Assembly: GCF_963678635.1 (NCBI RefSeq)
Contig: NC_087062.1
Location: 8,841,670-8,905,669, forward strand
Source of the DNA: Symsagittifera roscoffensis
Lineage: Eukaryota > Xenacoelomorpha > Acoela > Convolutidae
Length of the DNA stretch: 64,000 bases
Reading direction: 5' to 3'
Shown: positions 50,945 through 61,472 of the stretch, in pieces
Layout: every line of letters starts with the position of its first letter
Numbering within the stretch: the stretch's first letter is position 1
Notes under the pieces: generated by a model
What the model saw: the letters and a program-made list of their open reading frames with translations, nothing else
The model's database searches: none
Told to the model about the DNA's origin: nothing
Position numbers and translations under genes: made by a program

Positions 50945-51506
50945 TCACTCTATATAGGGACCAATGCGTTTTATTTCAGTTATCCAACTTCCAACTGACA
51001 GAAACCGTAACATTTTTGTAACTTCCCGCATATCAAGCTCATTGCATTCCTGAGCCTTTTTGGAGATGCTTTCTGGTACCCCTTTGACCCTCAGGTGGCT
51101 TCTGTTCCTGCTTAAACCTCTGTTGAAGTGTAGGTTCCTTACCAAAGCTTGTTGACATAATCGAGGCAGGTCCGTCTTTGTCCAGTGCAGCCTTCATTTC
51201 TAGGATAGCTATTTTAGTCTCAGATATCTCTGTTTGCAGTGTTTTCAAATGTTTGTCCTCTTTTGGTTGTTGTATTTTGGATGCTATTTCAATAATCCGG
51301 TCCCTCTGTTTCATAGCGACGCAGTTACTGCACATCAAAACTGCATTGTTTCCCAACTCTTTGACACCCACGAGAACAGCATCACTCAATGCGGTACAAT
51401 TCTTGATTAAGTGAAAAGTTAAACCGCAGCTGAAGCAGTGAAAGTCTATCTCATCAGAACTTTTCTTATGTGACATTTCAGTCGCTGAATTTTTAAGCTC
51501 TAACAA
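50945..51506 (-). pseudogene. LINE ORF1 (PHD-like finger and RNA-binding region), broken
   Basis: 51506-51039 has a PHD-like finger (CFSCGLTFHLIKNC ... CSNC) followed by a coiled-coil-like helix with EIASKIQ and EISETKIAILEMKAAL. 51145-50945, in another frame, has the typical ORF1 block SHLRVKGVPES ... REVTKMLRFLSV ... EIKRIG. It lies upstream of, and in the same direction as, the ORF2 at 50292, so both belong to one element. Confidence 0.65.
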
Positions 51507-54500
51507 CTATTTAAAAAGGCAGGATTTGATTTCTTATCTCGTAACTCGCTAACTAGAGCGGTAACTGAGAAAAAAGACAAACGAGCTTACAAAATAAGAT
51601 CCGCAACTTACTAACTAGAATGGTCACTGGATACTATTGCTTGTCGACAGCCGATTGAAGTCTTCTCGTTTTGAATTCTCGTAAAAACTCGGTGCTATTC
51701 TTCGTAAATATATCAAATTCTTTCTGACTTTTCTGAGTTGTCCCGGTTTCAAATAAACAAGAAAATTTACGGGGATTGGATATTGTAATTTTTCCGCCAG
51801 AGCCTTTTCTTAAAACTTCGCCTTCATCGATACACAAGTCAAATTTTTGGTTTGCAAACCTGGTTTTCGTGACCTTTGTAACGCAGGCAAACGTAGAACG
51901 TTTTCAGTTCGATAGTGGGAGTTGATGCAATTTTGTACACTTTTCTGCTAACGATGTGTCGATCTCAAACTTTTGTGAAGCAGTTTCTCTTACAACTTTT
52001 ACTACAGGGAGTCCGGCTCTAATAAAATAATCTCTGTATATATTCGGTTTTCCGGTTCTTTAGCAGTAGACAATTAATTTTATTCGCAGGAAAGCAGTCT
52101 TCAACAAATCAGCCAACTCTGGACCACCTTTTAGAACCGATGAATCGTTGAAAGCATGATTTCTCAAACGTCTCATAACATGTTCTGCTTTAGGATTGAG
52201 TGCTCCAAATAACGAACTTGCTCCCAGGATAAGCATTATTAAAAAGCCACCACGGCTTCCCCGCACTTTTTAATGTAGAAAAACACTACTTTCTTAATTT
52301 TAATAGATAGAAAGCGCTTTCTAGATATGAAAGCGATAATGATAAAAAATGAGATGATTAGCGTTGATGTGTTTAAAATTAAACTCGATACGGGTTATGT
52401 TTCTTCAATTGAAACACGCCACTCGACACAAAAAATAAAATATGAATCAATATACATATATTGTATTACAAATAAAAAAACATCGTAGCAAATTGTTTTA
52501 TCATTGATTGTTCCGAGTACGCAAGCGGCCTTCGCAATCTGTATTACCAGGGAGATACTCTGTTTCAAAAAGTTGCCTACCAGGGTTCCTCAATACATAT
52601 GCTTAGGTTCTTACAAAGCTTGGTTAAAAAACCTCATTGCTGGGGCTGGCCGCACCCAGAATCTCAAAAGCTAGCGGATGAAAAAGTCATCCAGTATCTA
52701 CTAAGCTAATCAACTATTATTTTTTTCGCTCTTCCGCTTCAGCAGCAGCCGTAAGAGGGGTAGAGGAGAATTACTACCGTTCCATACCACAAGAGCAGCT
52801 TACCAGCAGCTCATGGAACGAGCGCCAACCCGTCAGCTTACTTTTGATTGGTCCTGCAGAGATGTCGTGCCTCTAAAACGGAAGGAATGTGAAAAGATGA
52901 TAAACTCTGCTTTATGAGAGTGTTCAAGTTTGAACCTATAGAGATTCTCACCGTTTCTAATGCAAAAATTTCACGCCAAGGGTCTTCACTAACGTCCTTC
53001 CCGCACACACATTTAGGCTGTACGCAAATTATAGAGCCTAATTGAAGTCCTATCGCGATTTGAGTTGTTGAATCGATAGTTTTTGCACGAGATGACGTTC
53101 AACCATTGGGAGCCAAATCTATCCTAGATTGGTTCGAGTCATAAAATCAAGTCCGTATTTTTGCTTTCAAAAACTGTTTCTGTCCACCTTTTTTGAAGTT
53201 CGTTTTCCAGAGACATTTGAGTTTTTCCAAGTTCAAGCAACCAGTTAAGCGCATAATTATAAGTTCCATCCACGTGCTCTGAACCAAAAATTCCTACATC
53301 GTCATTCCTACAGCTGAGGTAAGGAAAGCGCTTAAAGCTAATAGACGAGCGGAAGAAACAACCAAGCCAACTTGGCTGCCTGTAGAACTCCTTGTAAAAA
53401 CTGGTTTCTATCCATTTTCACATTATTGATCTTGCATAACGCGTTTTTTATTTTTTTGTCGTAGTGTGCCAAACCAAAAAATCAATTTGCTAAAATAAAT
53501 CTCTCGTGGTACGCAAGAAAACATAGAAATTTTGGCAGGCTAAAGCAATTTTTCAGGAGATAAAAACCGTAATGGGCGTCTAGTTTGTCAATGTCATCCC
53601 AGATTTGTTCAAGATTCATAATTTTTTTGTCGAGGAAGTTTTTGACAAACTTTGCCGATTTTGTTTTTATTTTTATTTTGGGGCATAATTTTCGAAACTG
53701 ATTTAAAAGTGAATTGATCTGTGTAATCATGTACCGGAAAAGAAAATTCGCACAAAATTCAAGCTCAGACCGTAACTATGTTCCGATTTCAGAGTGTTTT
53801 TAAGATCCCGGAGTACTATTTTATAGTTCTTTGCTAAATTTTGATTATCTTAAAACCATTGTTTTTTTTGTCGACTCCAGCTGTTTTACTATCGTCTGAA
53901 ATATTTCCGCAGGAAACGGTGGGGCTTCAAGGCTTCTGACATTATGGGAGAGCTTCCGTTTAAAGGGTAACTAGGTTATTGTACGAGCTATGGGTATATT
54001 TCTACCTTTCTGGGCGGTTCGAAAACTTGATTGAACATTGTTTCTGAATTTAGAGAGTTAAAGGCATTCTCAGAGTATAGTTTGATAAGAACAGCGCATT
54101 TCGGATTGTCGCCGCGCCCATTTAGGTTTCAAAAGGAGTGTGCAATTTCTTGTGTAGCACCCAATTGCTAGTTTCAAATTTCAAATTCAAGTTTCAAGTT
54201 TCACTTGATTTCAAATTTTTTTTTACACTTTTCTTAACATAATTTCAAACTTGTACATCAACATCTTAATTTATCGGAACTTTTGAAAAAATTTTCGCTT
54301 TTCTCGCTCAAAACGGTTTATTTTTTGTGCGCAGTTTTTCTCAACATTGATAAAAACTATTGAAATTTTCCAAGCATCGATCGAATCAAGAAGAAAAAGA
54401 GCCCGATCGTGAAAAGTTACTCTTCTCGCTTGAGACTCATTGTCAAACTCAAAAATTCTGGGCAAAAATGATGAAAGTAAATTAAAACAAAACTTAAACC

Positions 54501-56441
54501 AAAGTTGATCTCCTTTCTCAATGGTCGCGAAAAAACTTTACGCAAATTCCTGCCAGCAGAGCATGCTAACTCATATTTCTTGAAAGTTTAGAGAAATTGT
54601 GGGGCCTTTTTACTTATTCCGCCCAAATTTTTTCACTTAGCGATTTTATTATATTCAATGTAAAAATGCAGAGAATGAAACACTCATAGCAGTTATTGCA
54701 AAACACTGATCAAGGGTAAATACAAATGCGATCACCTTATTTTTAAGCTCATTTCACACAAGGCCGAACTTTGAGATGTGGAGGCAGTCATGTTTTTTCC
54801 TGGAGTTTTTTTCTGCGTTTTTTTTATCTGGGTAAAACTCTGCAGCTTATTTGAATAACTTGAGAAAAACATATGCTCGCGATGGTTTTTTTTGCTCGCG
54901 ATGGTTTTTTTTGCGCGAGAAAAATTGATTGCGTATGGGCATCGATCCGGAAATCTTGTAATTGCCGAGCGAAATGAGTATATTTAAACTTGACTAAATT
55001 GCGGCTTTGCAGCTGGAATACTACTTTAATAGCCTGCTTAACGCAAAATATTTATACGTCGCAAATTATCTGCACTCATAGTCGTTCTAAATTTAATTGA
55101 GGCAAGCTAATTGGTTTAATTAAATCCATAAATGACTCCAATTTTAATACTTTGATATCATCAGCGTAAATTTTGTAGTTTGCATATGTTTCATATAATA
55201 AAAACAATTCCGGACAAGTTAATGGGCAGTCGGTACATTCAGGGCTTTGCCCTGATATGAGCAGTGTTGTTTGAAAAAAAAATTGAATAGTTTACCGAAC
55301 ATTTTAAAATTTTGCCGGTTCGGCTTTTTAACACAACCGTTTGAGATGGAGATGAAATTTGGTTGGCTCATTCAAGCCAATCAGATTGAAGCACAAAAAT
55401 TTCAGTTCAAGATGGTGAAATAATGATTTTTGGGCGGAATAATTGACCCGAACTTTGTATCGAAAAAGTAACCTCAAATTTGTTGCTTTTTTTAGATATG
55501 AATGTTCTGGTGATGATTATCGCTGGACAAAAGGATCAAATACTGGTCACATTAGACGAATTTTAATTCTTTTGATCCAAGTGCAAAATGAAAAATGTGT
55601 ATAAAGCAATAGACGCCTAAGCGCTTTACTTATTCAACTTCCAATGGTGTTTTTTTGCTGTTAAGATTTTAGGTTTTTGACTTGGTTAACTTCGTGAAAA
55701 TTATACTGCCTTAGAAACTTCTGCGCTCTGAAATGATGCTGTTTAAGGCTTAAATGACCCTTATTACGACTGATACATTCAAGATAATTATTTGAGAACA
55801 AACTACAAAAAAAATTAATTAACGATAATAGTTATGTGCAATTTAATCAAACTATTATTTGCAAAATTTATATTTTAAAATCATAGGCAAACAGAATTTT
55901 TAATTCAGCTAAGATGTGTATCTACAAGAATGCTCGAGGTAGTTTGATGATACCTCAAGTGTATTGCAAGTAAAACAAGAATAATAAAATGATAGCTAAC
56001 AGATAGTTGAAAAGTGTTAACCAACTCCACGAAGCCAACAATAACTACGTTGTTTAGTTTTTTTTTCAAGAGTTCCAGAGAACATTTTAATCAAATTAAA
56101 GTTTTTTTCATGCGATACGTATCATAAGCCAATTGTTACAAAATTGAACGAGTATACCTATTGTTTTTCATTTTGCTGTTAAATCTAAGAATAAATTTCA
56201 TCTTCGAAATTATAAAAGTGTCAATTTAGCGAAAAAAACTATGATTTTCTGCTGTAAGAAAAGCGACCACACAAGCTTAATAGTAAATGTAACCTGGCTT
56301 TGTTCATTAACACTGAATCAAAAGCACGACTGCCTTAGTTAAAGTCACCTGAAAAAGCGAGTGGATGTGGGCACTCAATAATACGAGTAATTCGTCAGAT
56401 CTAAAAATAAAAACCAGTAAATCTTAATTTTACATGTAAAT

Positions 56442-56697
56442 CAGGGGCGGATCTAGAATTTTCTAGGATTCATTCGATGGGGGTGCGGATATCAAAAAAA
56501 AATCGAACATTGTCGACCAAAATGATTTTTTGACCAAATCACTATAAAAACCATATTTTGACCAGGTTTTCTGCGCGCGCTCCCCCCTCAATTTGAGAAT
56601 ACATTGGCGCCAAGAGTCGAGTCAGGCAAAAATGATTATCTCAAATAGTACAAAGGGGGAACGCTTTGGGTCGGCAGGGGGTCGAATCCTTGAATCA
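56442..56697 (+). mobile_element. MITE, family GGGGCGGATCTAG (copy C, truncated)
   Basis: Starts CAGGGGCGGATCTAGAATTTTC and runs through GCGCGCGCTCCCCC, TTGGCGCCAAGAG and GGGTCGGCAGGGGGTCGAATCC. The right terminus is missing. It faces copy D 55 bp away, so the pair forms a large inverted repeat. Confidence 0.65.
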
Positions 56698-56754
56698 GGT
56701 TTGGTACACGGTTTTATTATATACTTTGTATTCATTTAGAGTGTATAGGTGTTT

Positions 56755-57069
56755 CCAGGGACGTATTTAGGGGGAGGGCGGACGTCCCCCCCCCCTCAGG
56801 GATTCGACCACCTGTCGACCCAAAGGGTCCCCCCTTTGGTACTTTTTAAGAAATCCATTTTTGGCCGAACGACTCTTAAAATTTTCTAAAGGCGCCTTTT
56901 GGCGCCAATATATACTAATTTTAAGGGGGAGCGCGCGCAGAAAAACGCGCCATTAAGGTCAAAATTTTCCAAAAAAACCTAAAACGCATTTTTGGCCCGT
57001 TTCTTCAAAATTTTGCCTGCAGAGCAGAAATTTTCGCCCTTCTCGAGAAAATTCTAGATCCGCCCGTGG
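56755..57069 (-). mobile_element. MITE, family GGGGCGGATCTAG (copy D)
   Basis: Minus-oriented copy. It starts CCAGGGACGTATTTAGGGGG and ends TTCTAGATCCGCCCGTGG; the interior has GGCGCCTTTTGGCGCCAATATATAC and GGGGGAGCGCGCGC. Near-complete length (about 315 bp). Confidence 0.65.
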
Positions 57070-57217
57070 GTGCTTCAAATAATTCCGAATATTTTTGCAT
57101 TTTTGCTCACAAAAATTTCTTCAATGTCTAATCTATGAGTTGAGGGCCCAGTTATATTTTTCCTATAACAGCTATAACACCCATTACATTATTATATCAT
57201 ACATGTAGCCGACTAGT

Positions 57218-57223
57218 TTATTG
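57218..57223 (-). terminator. Candidate poly(A) signal for the 57.4-kb exon
   Basis: TTTATT on the plus strand gives AATAAA on the minus strand, 168 bp past the stop codon of the exon at 57391-57809. Confidence 0.5.
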
Positions 57224-57390
57224 GGTTCTTATAAGTGTATCGGGATATAAGTGGGACTGATTGTTTTGCTTGCTTTTTCAGCTACTTTACTATCAGGCTT
57301 GAGCCTAATTTGAAATTTATAGAAATGTAGATTGCAGTTCAGGTTTTGGATCCGAACTAAGTGGACTATGTATCTAATTTGTTATGTTTT

Positions 57391-57809
57391 CTAAGCGGCC
57401 GACTCTTTGGTAGATTGACAATCTAGCGTGAGCTCATTGTGTGATGGTGCGATGGTGTTGCTGACTTCATTCGCAGTAGTTAAGGTCGAATCGCTGCCAT
57501 GATCGTCCGATTGTGAGTGACTTTTGAGACCCTTCTGAGGTTGCTGCTCTAATGAGGTTCCAGTCGCATCTCCTCTTCCTCTGTTGTTGTTCTGCTTCTC
57601 TCTTCCTCCTTCCAGCTGTCGCCTGTTGTTGTTGTTATTGTTGTTGTTTTTCTGGTTATCTGCCAGTGACTCGCCTATTTGCTGCTGTTGCATTGCGTGT
57701 ACTTTCCGCAGTGGGTGGCTGCAGTTCGATCCCCCCAGTGAGTCGTCGAACACGTCCGTTCCGAAGGAGTCATCCGCATCTCCCGATTGCATGGCTCCCC
57801 TCTGGTGTT
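57391..57809 (-). CDS. Terminal exon of an unrecognised gene
   Basis: The exon starts after the acceptor TTTGATGTGCAG (minus strand) and runs open to a stop at 57391-57393, about 138 codons in the coding frame, including the last 133 from an internal Met at 57792. The sequence is low-complexity and charged: a run of Asp/Ser/Gly (DDSFGTDVFDDSLGG), a Gln run, a run of eight Asn, an Arg/Gly/Asn part and a Ser/Asp/His part. It is codon-rich and GC-richer than its surroundings, as a real exon would be. Upstream exons must lie to the right (above 57.81 kb) and I could not find them, so the protein is unnamed. A poly(A) signal follows at 57218. Confidence 0.65.
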
Positions 57810-57892
57810 CTGCACATCAAAGACAAAACGAAATCAAACGGTCGAAAACATGGAATTAGAAAATTTGTAATAAAATAACCAAACAAATTAAC

Positions 57893-58107
57893 GGCTCTTT
57901 TCCAGTTTCCCCCTTTCAAAATACCGAGTTTTGTGTTTGTTTTACGTGTTCTTACGGCTAAATGCGTGATGTTACGCTGTAATGTATGAAGAACAAAATT
58001 GTTCACAGTTGTCGATTTGTCATAATGCAATGAAATTTGGCGTGCTGAACAAGGTCAAATAAGCGTTTCAAATTTGAATTTGAAGGGGGGGGGAACTGGA
58101 AAAAGCC
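57893..58107. mobile_element. MITE, family GGCTCTTTTTCC (copy 3)
   Basis: Starts GGCTCTTTTCCAGTTTCCCCC and ends GGGGGGAACTGGAAAAAGCC. The inside block GCGTGATGTTACG.TGTAA.GTATGAA.AACAAA is shared with copy 4 just to the right. It lies immediately upstream (to the right) of the exon acceptor at 57810. Confidence 0.65.
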
Positions 58108-58218
58108 CAATTAACAATCACTACCATTACCAAAACTGATAAAACTTAATAATCTCTAACGGTTGGTTTTCCTTAAAAACCAAAAGTGTAGGTGTTTTTT
58201 TTTCTATAGTGGACCTTT

Positions 58219-58452
58219 GGCTCTTTTCCACTTTTCCCCCACATTCCAAATTTTAGTTTCTGTTGTCTTTGCAGGTTATTTATCATGGGTGAATGCGTGA
58301 TGTTACGATGTAAAGTATGAATAACAAAGGTGTTCACAATAATTAGTTTGTTTACCATACCAATCCAAAATTTCGTCATATTATGACCAATTAAAATTAG
58401 TTTTTCAAACCTCCAATTCAGATGTGGGGGGGGGGGGGGGGTGTAAAAGAAA
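58219..58452. mobile_element. MITE, family GGCTCTTTTTCC (copy 4)
   Basis: Starts GGCTCTTTTCCACTTTTCCCCC, with right end GTGGGGGGGG...TGTAAAAGAAACC more diverged. Shares its interior with copy 3, so two related copies lie in a row about 110 bp apart. Confidence 0.5.
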
Positions 58453-59069
58453 CCTTCTAAAAACTTTAATTTCCAAAAAAAAAGATCTCAGGATATAATA
58501 GAATGCTTTCAATTCAGTATATGTTGGGAAAAGGAAAGCAGTATTTGGAGCAGGGCATATAACCTCTTTGGGTATCGAATCGGAACTTTACATTCACCAC
58601 AGCACATTCGTTATAATCTGAGATACTTAAACTGTTTATTTTCTGTCCTCCTCAATCTGACACTAACTTTACTCGTTAGTAGTTAGCTGAAATGTAACAG
58701 TGACATTTCATATAGTATACTCTTTTTTGTAAGCTATCATTCACTATACTTCTTTTCGCGACTTTTGAAAATATAGAGAGAATCATTAAGCACGGGACTT
58801 TATATTTCGTCCGACAAAACTCGACTTTTCCACCAATCAATGTTGATGGAATATTTTCCTCTTGTACTCAACAATTTGAATTAGATCACTTTGTACTTCA
58901 AATAGAGGTAATTTACCAACACTATATACACCAAAAACTTCTTTTAAAAGCAAAAATTCCCACCGGTACTTCCTAGACAACTCGGAATTTTGAACCAACT
59001 CTTGATCGCAGAAAATTTTTTGACTCTTTTTCTCTTTTGGGAGATGTTAATTGAGCTCAAAATAAAACA

Positions 59070-59806
59070 AGACTGCTCGTATCAGGGTGAAGCCTTGAAT
59101 ATTCTGACTGCCTTTTAAGGTCTATGAAGCAGTGATAACACTAAAAAATTAAAGGTAATAATACAAAACGAAAATTTTTTTCCCCTAAAACTTGAAATTT
59201 TTTATGAAAATCATCCCCCCACACGCCATATAACGTACAAAAAGATGAACTTTGCGGCTCTTTTTCCTTTTCCCGCCACCTGCAAATTTTTACATGCAAA
59301 TTTGTGGATCACATTGTCCAATTGTTATGAAAATTCACATACAGACTAATAAGGCCACGACAAACATATTTGGTCTTCATACTCAACCTCGTAAAACCAC
59401 TCGTTACACTAATATATTGAAGCCCGTGTGAGGTGGGGGGAAAGGAAAAAGAGCCGATTTTGCTCCTTGTAAGAAACCAATTATGGCAAATAAGCTTCTT
59501 TCAATTAATTTGGAACGATTTCTAACATGGATTAGATCTCCGCTTACGCGTTAATAGCGCGAAATATATAGCGCGTTAATTGTCCCAGATTGGCCAAAAT
59601 GGCAATCTTTAAACCACCATAAGTTCACAAAAAAACAATCACAGGTGAAATATTTTTTTAAATTTAAGCTCAAGACAACAATACCTTTTGAATGATGTAA
59701 AAAAATTCGGTCAAAATGGCTAGTTAAAAAGTCGAAATTTTTCTGAAGAAAAAAAAACCCATCCCGAGCACAAATATTCCGTTACTTTCGTATCGAAAGT
59801 CGGAAC
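59070..59806. repeat. Dispersed repeat R1 with nested MITE (filled site)
   Basis: The same repeat as 30895-31408: it starts CAAGACTGCTCGTATCAGGG and ends TTTCGTATCGAAAGTCGGAA. It is interrupted by the 200-bp MITE at 59256-59455; the copy at 31 kb runs through the same point without it. Confidence 0.7.
59256..59455. mobile_element. MITE, family GGCTCTTTTTCC (copy 5, nested)
   Basis: 200 bp, ends GGCTCTTTTTCC and GGAAAAAGAGCC. It splits repeat R1 with similar bases on each side (ACTTTGC before, ATTTTGC after), a probable target duplication of 7-9 bp. Such a length would fit hAT-like transposition, but the terminal sequence itself is not diagnostic. Confidence 0.75.
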
Positions 59807-61211
59807 AAAAATATTTTTCAAGACAAAATTTTGGGAAAACAAAGCGGCCAAAAATAGCAAGTCTATTTTCATATACAACAACCAATTACTGAGAAGTCAA
59901 TTTTAACAATCTGACACAAACAATTGGTTTCATTTGTCATTACAAGTCACAGAATAAAAAAAAATTGCACTTCATATTGTGTGTAGAGGAAACCTTAACA
60001 AAAAGGAAACGTTTTTTGTATTTTTGTTTCGGAAAATTTTGGTGGTTTTTTTTTGTTAAAAATGTCATCAAAATCAGCCAAAAACTTCAACATCAACTTC
60101 AACATCAAAATCATCTTCAACATCAAAATCAACCAAAAACTTCGCCCAGTTACTGCTGTTTTGCAAATATTTAAGCAATGAGATGTACAAAACAGCTAAT
60201 ACATTTTCTATAAGCCTTAATTCTTACAAATTTAGTCAGAAGAATTACTGACCTAAAATGCATCAGGAGTCAGCTATTAACTTGCAGCGAGAAAAATTAA
60301 TCCGTCAAAAGTTTTCTCTTTCTAGAAAAATTTTAACATGATTTGCAAACTCATTAGTTTAGTTTTTCTCAACTTTTTAAGCGTGCAAAGCCGAAAACAG
60401 ATAAAAAATTAAAGAGGGTCATTGAAATAAACAATCAAAAATACAAACCGGCAAGCGCAGCTGCGCATCACTTGTATGATCAAAAAATGAAATTCACCCA
60501 TTTGTTCAAAAACTGGGCAAGTTGAATCAAACTTTGTGACTGCACATTATAAAATTTACCGAAATTAAATTTATTTTTGCTAATAGGAAAAAGATTCGAT
60601 AAACTAGTTATTAAAATAATTTGGTAATTATCAATTTTTTAATAGAAAACGGTTCAAAAAATTAGTCCAATTAGTAGACTTTTTTAAAATATTGAAATGA
60701 ATGAATTGTCGTTTTACGGTTAAAAAAATGAAACTTGATTTGTTTTGTAAAAGCCTCGTTTTTTGTCGTTGTTTTTGAAAAAGACATACTCAAATCCAAA
60801 AAAAAACTTTTTTTTTCTTTATTTTTTTGGCAAACACGTCAACAAAAGCAGTCGGAGTTTTCATAATTTCGCTTAGTTAGTGCTGTTTTGCATTGCGCAA
60901 ACATTTGAGCAATAAGATGTACAGAAAAGGCTAAAAAAAATTGTATAAGCCTGTATTTTCAAGAAATTAACTAAAAGGATGATTGGACTACAATGTATTC
61001 AGGAGTTAGCTATTAACTTGTAGCGGGAAAAAATTGTGACCGTCAACAGTTTTCTTGCTTGTAGAATAACTTCAAAATGATTTGCACAATTATTAGTTCA
61101 GTTTGATTCAATTCAGTTTTTACAAATGCGAAGCATTAATTTGATTTGATTTAAAAAATTTAAGAGTGCAACTGAAATAAAAAGTCAAAAATACTAACCG
61201 GCAAGTACACC

Positions 61212-61472
61212 TCAAGAATTCGACCCCCGCCGACCCAAAGCCCCCCCCCCCCCTTTGTACTATTTTGAGATATACATTTTTGGTGACGGACCCTAAAATT
61301 ATTCTAAAGGCGCCTTTGGCGCCAATATATACTAAATTTGAGGGGCGAGCGCGCGCCAAAAAAAAACAGGGTCTCTGTAGTGCTTTGGGGAGCTCGGAAA
61401 ATCAGTTTGGTCGACCAAAAAAAAATTTTTTTTTGAAAATTCCCCCTCGATAAATTCTTAGATCCGCCCCTG
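61212..61472 (-). mobile_element. MITE, family GGGGCGGATCTAG (copy E)
   Basis: Minus-oriented copy with a good terminus TTAGATCCGCCCCTG at the right and the GGCGCCTTTGGCGCCAATATATAC core. The left end is truncated inside TTCGACCCCCGCCGACCC. Confidence 0.65.

Larger units (their letters stand above)
51530..57215. other. Gene-poor repeat DNA
   Basis: No supported gene. 52305-52440 repeats the block near 42500-42590 (ATATG.AAG.GATAATGATAAAA and GATACGGGTTA.GTTTCTTCAA). 52500-52900 is GC-richer and has short open stretches, but no recognisable product. 54888-54913 is a short tandem of GCTCGCGATGGTTTTTTT. 55205-55265 holds one more CAGGGCTTTGCCCTGATATGAGC fragment. The two MITEs at 56442-57069 are listed separately. 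Confidence 0.45.

Noticed and set aside
57552-57878. Plus-strand Leu/Cys-rich frames at 57552-57878
   Set aside because: Shadows of the Asn/Gln-rich minus-strand exon; poly-Asn and poly-Gln codons read as Leu/Cys-rich on the other strand.
60072-60135. CRISPR-like spaced repeats
   Set aside because: Short direct CATCAACTTCAA/CATCAAAATC words without regular spacers; a simple degenerate tandem in animal DNA.
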